From: Caulobacter sp. FWC26
Lineage (GTDB): Bacteria; Pseudomonadota; Alphaproteobacteria; Caulobacterales; Caulobacteraceae
Assembly (NCBI RefSeq): GCF_002742645.2
Contig: NZ_CP033875.1
Coordinates: 372,001-436,000, forward strand
DNA length: 64,000 nt
Direction: 5' to 3'
Shown here: positions 58,882 through 64,000 of the stretch, piece after piece
Numbering within the stretch: the stretch's first letter is position 1
Layout of the letters: each line of letters starts with the position of its first letter
Translations under genes and position numbers: made by a program
The notes under the pieces: generated by a model
Databases searched by the model: none
What the model saw: only the letters and a program-made list of their open reading frames with translations
What the model was told of the DNA's origin: nothing

Positions 58882-60065
58882 TCCGCTACGCAGAGGCGCT
58901 GAATCGCCTGGTCGCTGAGGCCAAGCCCCTGGCGATGGAGGTCGTTGGTCTTGCGAACGCCGATGGCCGCAGATTGGCCAAGCCTGTGATCGCGGCGCGA
59001 GACGCGCCGATCGTGGCGGTGTCGGCGATGGACGGCTTTGCGGTTCGCGACAGCGACCTGGATGCTGGGGCCAGATCTTTGCCGATCGTTGGCGCGGCCT
59101 ATGCGGGCCGAGGCTTGCGAGACGCCCTGCCGGCGGGCGCCTGTGCGAGGGTTTTTACGGGTGCGCCTGTTCCGCAGGGCGCGGACCGGGTCGTGCTTCA
59201 GGAGGACGTCGTCGTCGACGACGGACGGGCTCGTCTGCCGGAGTCTATCGGCGCCAAGCGTCACATCCGGCCAGCGGGCTGCGATTTCCAGGCTGGTCAG
59301 ACGTTGTTGGCGGCCGGACTGAGGCTGAACGCGCAACGGCTGGTCGCCGCCGCCGCCGCTGACTTTTCCGAGGTGACGGTTTGGCGTCGCCCCCGCGTGG
59401 CGCTCCTGGCCACGGGTGATGAACTGGCTGATCCGGGCAAGGCCGGCGCAGACTGCGACAAGATCAGCGAGAGCGTCACCTTTGGTGTCGCCGCACTGAT
59501 CACGGCCTTTGGCGGCGAGGTGGTGTCTCGACACTGCGCGCCCGATCACCTTCCCACGCTGCAAGCGATGGCGGCCGATCTTGCGGACTTAGCGGACCTT
59601 GTCGTCGTGATCGGCGGTGCGTCTGTCGGCGAGCGCGACTACGCCCGAACGATCTTCGCCGGCGAGAGCTTCCGGATGATCTTCGCCGGCGTGGCGATCC
59701 GGCCGGGCAAACCGGTTTGGGCCGGGCGGGCGGGGGATCGCTGGATCTTTGGCCTACCGGGCAATCCAACCTCGGCCTTGGTCACCGCCCGGATCCTGCT
59801 GGCGCCCCTCATCACCGCCTTGGCCGGAGGCGCTGCGTGCGAGGCCCTGGACTGGCGTTCCGCGCCTTCGGTGCGCGCCTTGGACGCCGGTGGACCGCGC
59901 GAGAGCTTCGTGCGCGCCCGCAGGGCGGGGGAGGGCGTTGAGTCCTTGGCCGATCAAGATTCGGCCTCTCAGTGGGCCCTTGCCAACGCCGACACCTTGA
60001 TCCGCCGTCCTGCGCATAGTCCGCAGGTTGAGGCCGGAGCGCTTGTAGAGTGCCTCTCCTTCTAG
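58878..60065 (+). CDS. moeA: Molybdopterin molybdenumtransferase MoeA
   Basis: A 395-residue enzyme that inserts molybdate into adenylated molybdopterin. Landmarks are the N-terminal 'DAPIVAVSAMDGFAVRDSDL', 'RVFTGAPVPQGADRVVLQEDV', the central 'VALLATGDELADPGKAG' and 'SVGERDYARTI', and 'KPVWAGRAGDRWIFGLPGNPTSALV'. The GTG at 58878 overlaps the moaB stop and is preferred; the frame is open further upstream within moaB. Last gene of the Moco cluster, followed by the repeat at 60063. Confidence 0.94.
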   Translation: MIRYAEALNRLVAEAKPLAMEVVGLANADGRRLAKPVIAARDAPIVAVSAMDGFAVRDSDLDAGARSLPIVGAAYAGRGLRDALPAGACARVFTGAPVPQGADRVVLQEDVVVDDGRARLPESIGAKRHIRPAGCDFQAGQTLLAAGLRLNAQRLVAAAAADFSEVTVWRRPRVALLATGDELADPGKAGADCDKISESVTFGVAALITAFGGEVVSRHCAPDHLPTLQAMAADLADLADLVVVIGGASVGERDYARTIFAGESFRMIFAGVAIRPGKPVWAGRAGDRWIFGLPGNPTSALVTARILLAPLITALAGGAACEALDWRSAPSVRALDAGGPRESFVRARRAGEGVESLADQDSASQWALANADTLIRRPAHSPQVEAGALVECLSF

Positions 60066-60132
60066 AGCATTTTTCGAGCGAAGTGGCTCCGGTTCGCGTA
60101 AAGAAAAATGCGCTAAAACAAAAGATTAGAGC
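60063..60132. repeat. Interspersed alphaproteobacterial palindromic repeat
   Basis: A 70-base unit between TAGAGCAT and TTAGAGCT carries GCATTTTTC and its partner GAAAAATGC around a centre with 'GCGAAGTGG' and 'GGTTCGCGT'. The wording matches a small mobile or regulatory repeat I recognise between genes in many Caulobacter and Rhizobiales genomes. Only one copy is seen in the window. It begins at the moeA stop and may serve as a transcript end. A further hairpin CCTGAC-GCA-GTCAGG follows at 60139-60153. Confidence 0.7.
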
Positions 60133-60386
60133 TCACGGCCTGACGCAGTCAGGTCGGGAAAGGCTCTAGGCCAGCTGGCTGGGTCGCTTGGGTCTTAGAC
60201 ATCGATCAAGTGACGGCGGCCAATCGATCAAGGCGCGAGGGTCTGCGTTGCGCCAAGCTAGCAGGGTCTATTGAGGCGACGTCTCACTCTCTGTTCGTGG
60301 CCTTGAAGATGAGCGCGCTGAACCTCGCCAGCGCTTGCCCAACGCGGGTGGGCGCTGGCTTCTCTCTCTACGGCGTCCGCAGGGGC
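60133..60386. other. Intergenic region between moeA and the Crp/Fnr gene
   Basis: About 250 bases without a convincing gene; an open frame at 60210-60557 lacks any protein-like feature and overlaps the regulator on the other strand. A direct repeat ATCGATCAAG occurs at 60201-60210 and 60223-60232, centres 22 bp apart. Confidence 0.45.
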
Positions 60387-61133
60387 TCAGGCCGCCGGGC
60401 GGTTCTGCGCGCTGTTTTCGGCGCTGCAAGGCGCCACAGCCTCATCGATCAGCCGATCTGGGCGGGCCAGCCGATTGAGTTTGGCGTTGGGACGGATGGT
60501 GATCTGGGGACCGTTTACGATGACCCCGTAGCCCGCAAGCGTCGCGAAGGCCCGTGACAGATTTTCCGCCGACATGTTGAGCAGACCGGCGATCGTGCCC
60601 TTCTTGTGGGACAGTTCAAAGGTCGGAGCGCCGCCCTGGCGCGCCTGCTCGGCGAAAAGGTAGTTGGCCAAGCGCTCTGCGCCGACCCTGAGCTTCTGGC
60701 TCTTGGTTCCCCGCACAAGTCCGCGGTAGTCGGCCGACAAGGCGTGGGCGACCGCTCGGGCGAAGGCCGGATCGTTCGCAAACGCCTGCCGTATCTGTTC
60801 GGCGGGCAGCATCGCCAGGCGCGATCGGTGAACGGTTCTGGCCGACGTCAAGGCGTCGGCGTCCAGGACGACCGCCGGCAAGATGAAGGTGGCGTTAGGG
60901 CGCAGGACCGTCAATGTCGCTTCCCGGTCCTTCCAGGTTCCGCTTACGGCGACCTCTCCGTCCATCAGAATATAGAGATAGTCGACGGGCTCGCCCTGGG
61001 CGACCAGGGTGGTTTCCTCCGGAAAGGTCTGCACCAAGGCGCTGCGGCAGAGCATGGCCAGGGTGTCAGTGTCAGCTTGCGCCAGCAGCGGGTGGCGACC
61101 AAGGCGCTCAGTATCGCGGCCGATCAGGGACAT
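60387..61133 (-). CDS. Crp/Fnr-family transcriptional regulator
   Basis: A 248-residue regulator with a cyclic-nucleotide-like sensor domain ('LYILMDGEVAVSGTWKDREATLTVLRPNATF') and a C-terminal helix-turn-helix ('GTIAGLLNMSAENLSRAFATLAGYGVIVNG'). The recognition helix has E-x-x-S-R, as in FNR, predicting TTGAT-type half-sites. Only one cysteine lies in the N-terminal region, so an FNR iron-sulfur cluster is not expected. Placement between Moco genes and narK genes suggests control of nitrate metabolism, perhaps as an NNR- or NarR-like protein. Its Shine-Dalgarno lies in a hairpin. Confidence 0.85.
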   Translation of the reverse strand: MSLIGRDTERLGRHPLLAQADTDTLAMLCRSALVQTFPEETTLVAQGEPVDYLYILMDGEVAVSGTWKDREATLTVLRPNATFILPAVVLDADALTSARTVHRSRLAMLPAEQIRQAFANDPAFARAVAHALSADYRGLVRGTKSQKLRVGAERLANYLFAEQARQGGAPTFELSHKKGTIAGLLNMSAENLSRAFATLAGYGVIVNGPQITIRPNAKLNRLARPDRLIDEAVAPCSAENSAQNRPAA

Positions 61134-61136
61134 GGG

Positions 61137-61163
61137 CTCTCTCCAAACCCGGCGAGTTTGGAG
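61137..61163 (-). promoter_or_regulatory. Hairpin covering the ribosome binding site of the Crp/Fnr gene
   Basis: On the minus strand CTCCAAAC pairs with GTTTGGAG (8 bp; plus-strand 61141-61148 and 61156-61163, 7-base loop). The GGAG of the GGAGAGAG ribosome binding site, 7 bases from the ATG at 61133, is in the 3' arm. In mRNA this stem would block the site. It could equally be a DNA operator. Confidence 0.5.
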
Positions 61164-61181
61164 TGATTTCAGAGCGCTGCG

Positions 61182-61195
61182 TTGACTTCGCGCAA
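61182..61195. promoter_or_regulatory. Weak FNR-like site near the crp/fnr promoter
   Basis: TTGAC-TTCG-CGCAA matches the TTGAY-N4-RTCAA pattern well in the left arm and poorly in the right. It lies 49 bp before the regulator start and may be an autoregulatory site. Weak evidence. Confidence 0.3.
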
Positions 61196-61319
61196 GGCGA
61201 CGCTTGGCGGCGAAAGCGTGCGGCCCCAGCGATCGCTCAAGGGCTTTGCCCCGGCGCCGAAGTGTTCAATCCAAGGATCGCGGAGGGCGGCTCGACAAAC
61301 CAAGCTTAATGCGTCCATT

Positions 61320-61333
61320 TTGACTTTGCTCAA
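61320..61333. promoter_or_regulatory. FNR/Crp-type box upstream of narK
   Basis: TTGAC-TTTG-CTCAA closely follows the FNR consensus TTGAT-N4-ATCAA. It sits about 80 bp before the narK start and between the divergent regulator and transporter genes. The regulator at 60387 has the matching E-x-x-S-R recognition helix. Confidence 0.6.
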
Positions 61334-61411
61334 TGGCGCGGTCGACCGCGACAGGCACGACCCGTTCGAAGGCCACGTGACGGGCGTGGCCATGACTTGA
61401 GGTACACCCGC

Positions 61412-62764
61412 ATGCAAGGCGGCCCTCTGGAAAAGAACGCGCCGGGCGCCGGGATGGCGCTGAGCCTGAGCACGATTTCGTTCACCGCGTGTTTTGCGGT
61501 CTGGACCATCTTCTCGATCATTGGCGTGCAGATCAAAAAAGATCTGGGCCTGACTGAGGCGCAGTTTGGCCTGCTGGCCGGTGCGCCGATTCTCACCGGC
61601 TCGCTGATCCGGGTCGGGCTTGGGGTGTGGGCCGATCGCGTCGGCGGACGCCGCTTGAGCCTAGGCTTGATGCTCAGCGCGGCGGCCGCGACGCTATTGC
61701 TGACCAGGGCCCAGACCTATCCGCAGTTTCTGTTGGGCGCGCTCGGCGTTGGGGTCGCGGGCGGGGTGTTCGCCGTCGGCGTCGCCTATGTCTCCAAGTT
61801 CTTCCCCAAGTCCCGTCAGGGCACGGCGCTGGGCGTGTTCGGCGCGGGCAATGTCGGCTCTGCGGTGACCAAGCTTCTCGCGCCAATGGTGATGCTGGCG
61901 TTCGGCTGGAAGGCGGTCGCCGAGGTCTGGGCGCTGGCCCTGGCGGTGATCGCCGTCGTCAGCTTCCTGCTCACACGGGATGAGCCAGGTCTGGCTGAAC
62001 GCCGCGTGGCTGCGCAAACCAACACCTTGGCCAAGCCGGCCAGCTCGCCGCTGCTCAAGCTGCAGGTCTGGCGGTTCGCACTCTACTATTTCTTCGTTTT
62101 CGGCGCGTTCGTAGCCCTGGCGCTTTGGCTGCCGCACTATCTGGTCGGGGTCTATGGTCTCGACATCCGGGTGGCTGGCCTGCTGGCGGCGGCCTACTCC
62201 ATTCCGGGGTCTGTGTTCCGGGTGGTCGGCGGCTGGCTGTCTGACAAGATCGGCGCCCGGCGGGTGATGTACATCACCTTCGGGGTGAGCGTGATCTGCA
62301 CCTTCATCCTGTCCTATCCGCCCACCCAGTATGTGATCGAGGGCGTGCGCGGCCCGATCAGCTTCCGCCTGGCGCTGGGCCTTGTTCCGTTCGTGGTGCT
62401 GCTGTTTGTGCTGGGCTTCGCCATGAGCCTGGGCAAGGCGGCCGTCTACAAGCACATCCCCGTCTACTATCCCGACAGCATCGGCGCGGTCGGCGGTCTG
62501 GTCGGCATGGTCGGCGGCGTCGGCGGCTTTGTTCTGCCGATCGTGTTCGGCGCGCTCAACGATCTGACCGGCGTGTGGACCAGCTGCTTCATGCTGCTGT
62601 TCGTGCTGGTCGCCACGGCCTTGGCCTGGATGCACCTGGCGGTTCGCCGCATGGAGCGGGCCCGTACGCCTCAACTGTCCAACCTGCCGGAGCTGCCGGA
62701 GATGGAGGCCCTCCATCCCGCGCCCAGCGCCTTGACTGCGGTGATCCGCGGCCAGAACCCCTAA
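61412..62764 (+). CDS. narK: Nitrate/nitrite transporter, NarK1-like MFS protein
   Basis: A 450-residue major facilitator protein with about twelve membrane helices. Family segments include 'GLLAGAPILTGSLIRVGLGVWADRVGGRRL', 'GNVGSAVTKLLAPMV' (nitrate signature-like) and the second-half 'VVGGWLSDKIGARRV' and 'GLVGMVGGVGGFVLPIVFG'. The helix-2 Arg in 'SLIRVGLG' is the expected anion-binding residue. ATG at 61412 is chosen (GAGGT 8 bases upstream) over a TTG five codons earlier. Divergent from the Crp/Fnr gene and followed after 17 bases by a second NarK gene. NarK1 types are thought to be proton-coupled nitrate importers. Confidence 0.9.
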   Translation: MQGGPLEKNAPGAGMALSLSTISFTACFAVWTIFSIIGVQIKKDLGLTEAQFGLLAGAPILTGSLIRVGLGVWADRVGGRRLSLGLMLSAAAATLLLTRAQTYPQFLLGALGVGVAGGVFAVGVAYVSKFFPKSRQGTALGVFGAGNVGSAVTKLLAPMVMLAFGWKAVAEVWALALAVIAVVSFLLTRDEPGLAERRVAAQTNTLAKPASSPLLKLQVWRFALYYFFVFGAFVALALWLPHYLVGVYGLDIRVAGLLAAAYSIPGSVFRVVGGWLSDKIGARRVMYITFGVSVICTFILSYPPTQYVIEGVRGPISFRLALGLVPFVVLLFVLGFAMSLGKAAVYKHIPVYYPDSIGAVGGLVGMVGGVGGFVLPIVFGALNDLTGVWTSCFMLLFVLVATALAWMHLAVRRMERARTPQLSNLPELPEMEALHPAPSALTAVIRGQNP

Positions 62765-62781
62765 GAAGAGTGAACCGTCCC

Positions 62782-64000
62782 ATGGACAGATCGTCCCTCT
62801 CGAATAGCGCCGGTCAGCGCGTTCTGGTCGACTGGCGGCCCGAAGACGAAGTCTTTTGGGCTGAGCGCGGCCAGGCCGTGGCGCAGCGCAATCTTTGGAT
62901 CTCGGTGCCTAACCTCTTCCTGGCCTTCGCGGTCTGGATGGTTTGGTCGATGGTCGTGGCCAAGCTGAAACTGGTGGGGTTCAAGTTCACCACCGAGCAG
63001 CTCTTCTGGCTGACGGCCCTGCCGGCCCTGTCGGGCGCGACCTTGCGGATCTTCTACAGCTTCATCGTGCCGGTTTTCGGCGGCCGGCTGTGGACCACAC
63101 TCTCAACCCTGTCACTGCTGGTCCCCGCGATCGGTATTGGCCTGGCGGTGCAGGATCCGACCACGCCCTACTGGGTGTTTGTCGCCCTGTCCCTGGCCTG
63201 CGGGCTGGGCGGCGGCAACTTTGCGTCGTCGATGTCGAACATCTCGTTCTTCTTCCCCAAGCGCGCCAAGGGCAACGCCCTGGCGATCAATGCCGGGATT
63301 GGCAATCTGGGCGTCAGCGCTATGCAGCTCCTGGTTCCGCTGGTGATCACGGTCGGTGGCGTGCTGCCGTTCCTGGGCGGTCCCCAGACCGTCAGCCAAG
63401 CGGGGGGCGCAACCGAGCTTTGGCTGCAGAACGCCGCCTATGTCTGGGTCCCATTCATCGTGGCCGCCGCTCTGATGGCGTGGTTTGGCATGAACGACAT
63501 CGCCGACGCCAAGGCCTCGTTCAGCGAGCAGTCGGTGGTCTTCAAGCGCATGCACAACTGGCTGATGTGCTGGCTGTACCTGGGGACCTTTGGCTCCTTC
63601 ATCGGGTTTTCGGCCGCCTTTCCGCTGCTGATGAAGACCCTGTTTCCGGACGTGAACGCCCTGCAGTTGGCTTTTCTGGGGCCGTTGGTGGGCGCGGTCG
63701 CCCGGGCCATGACGGGCTGGGTGGCCGACAAGTTCGGGGGCGAGCGGGTGACCCACTGGGTGTTCCTGGCCCTGGGGGCGGGCGTAGCCATCGTGCTCCA
63801 CGGCGTGGGCGCCTTCGGCGCGGCCGCATCCTTCCCGGTGTTCTTCGGCGGCTTCCTGTGGCTGTTCTTCTGGACGGGCGTGGGCAACGCCTCGACCTTC
63901 CAGATGATCCCGGCCATCGTGCGCGGCGATCTGGCCAAGCGAATGGCCGGCGCGCCCGTCGCCCAACGCCTTAAGGCCTCGGAGATGGAGGCCGCGGCGA
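62782..64000 (+). CDS. narK: Nitrate/nitrite transporter, NarK2-like MFS protein (partial)
   Basis: At least 406 codons, running off the right edge with the frame open. N-terminal 'VLVDWRPEDEVFWAERGQAVAQRNLWISVPNLFLAFAVWMVWSMVVAKL' and the signatures 'LPALSGATLRIFYSFIVPVFGGRLW', 'GGGNFASSMSNISFFFPKRAKGNALAINAGIGNLGVSAMQ' and 'GPLVGAVARAMTGWVADKFGGERVTHW' are typical of the NarK2/NarU branch, which usually exchanges nitrite for nitrate. It is the second of two narK genes in tandem, an arrangement common next to narGHJI. Those genes are expected beyond the window. Confidence 0.92.
   Translation, partial: MDRSSLSNSAGQRVLVDWRPEDEVFWAERGQAVAQRNLWISVPNLFLAFAVWMVWSMVVAKLKLVGFKFTTEQLFWLTALPALSGATLRIFYSFIVPVFGGRLWTTLSTLSLLVPAIGIGLAVQDPTTPYWVFVALSLACGLGGGNFASSMSNISFFFPKRAKGNALAINAGIGNLGVSAMQLLVPLVITVGGVLPFLGGPQTVSQAGGATELWLQNAAYVWVPFIVAAALMAWFGMNDIADAKASFSEQSVVFKRMHNWLMCWLYLGTFGSFIGFSAAFPLLMKTLFPDVNALQLAFLGPLVGAVARAMTGWVADKFGGERVTHWVFLALGAGVAIVLHGVGAFGAAASFPVFFGGFLWLFFWTGVGNASTFQMIPAIVRGDLAKRMAGAPVAQRLKASEMEAAA

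Noticed and set aside
60210..60557. Possible 115-residue gene on the plus strand
   Set aside because: No ribosome site or family resemblance, and its second half overlaps the Crp/Fnr coding region.
1..64000. CRISPR arrays, complete insertion sequences or rRNA genes
   Set aside because: No regularly spaced direct repeats, no transposase and no rRNA sequence were found on reading the window.

Overview
The window is high-GC alphaproteobacterial DNA and almost certainly from a Caulobacter. The first 5 kb carries the Caulobacter-type chemotaxis gene order (cheA-cheW-cheR-cheB-cheY-cheD-cheU-cheY-cheE). It is followed directly by a chitin/N-acetylglucosamine (GlcNAc) locus built around two large TonB-dependent receptors. 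This assignment comes from gene content and order recognised by eye; no database search was run.

Layout. (1) 1-5012: distal part of a chemotaxis operon, with stop and start codons overlapping or nearly touching. (2) 5100-21086: GlcNAc/chitooligosaccharide locus. It has two TonB-dependent receptors, NagA deacetylase, a SIS-type glucosamine-6-phosphate deaminase, a GntR/UTRA repressor, a GH20 hexosaminidase, an EIIA-HPr-EI fusion and a NagE-type PTS permease with an extra, cysteine-less IIB domain. Oligosaccharides would cross the outer membrane through the receptors, be cut by the hexosaminidase, be phosphorylated during PTS uptake, then be deacetylated and deaminated to fructose-6-phosphate. 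(3) 21092-28739 (minus): compact type IV secretion operon virB1-2-3-4-6-9-10-11. virB10 is broken by a one-base deficit in a homopolymer, and no virB5, virB7, virB8 or virD4 is present. (4) 29051-32408: DUF1800/DUF1501 pair. (5) 32477-35096: tRNA-Cys, UDP-glucose dehydrogenase and a UDP-glucuronate epimerase. (6) 35227-38148: four small exported or outer-membrane proteins (OmpW, DUF2490, an unknown, an NTF2-like protein). The first and the last share an unusual 39-bp upstream motif.

(7) 38158-48593 (minus): the high-affinity potassium system kdpFABC-kdpDE, headed by an extra 27-codon membrane peptide. Downstream lies a second histidine kinase/response regulator pair whose regulator has an in-frame amber stop. 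(8) 48594-49740: degraded integration scar with a tyrosine-recombinase pseudogene and a 15-bp match to a tRNA-Ser 3' end. (9) 49821-55103: TetR regulator, ThDP enzyme, FAD dehydrogenase, and a convergent ferritin-like diiron protein preceded by a near-perfect 24-bp palindrome. (10) 55319-64000: membrane protein, then molybdenum-cofactor genes moaA, moaD, a moaE-moaC fusion, moaB and moeA. These are followed by an interspersed repeat, a Crp/Fnr regulator and two NarK-type nitrate/nitrite transporters, the second cut by the window edge. The molybdopterin genes, FNR-like regulator and NarK genes together suggest a nitrate-reduction locus that continues beyond the window.
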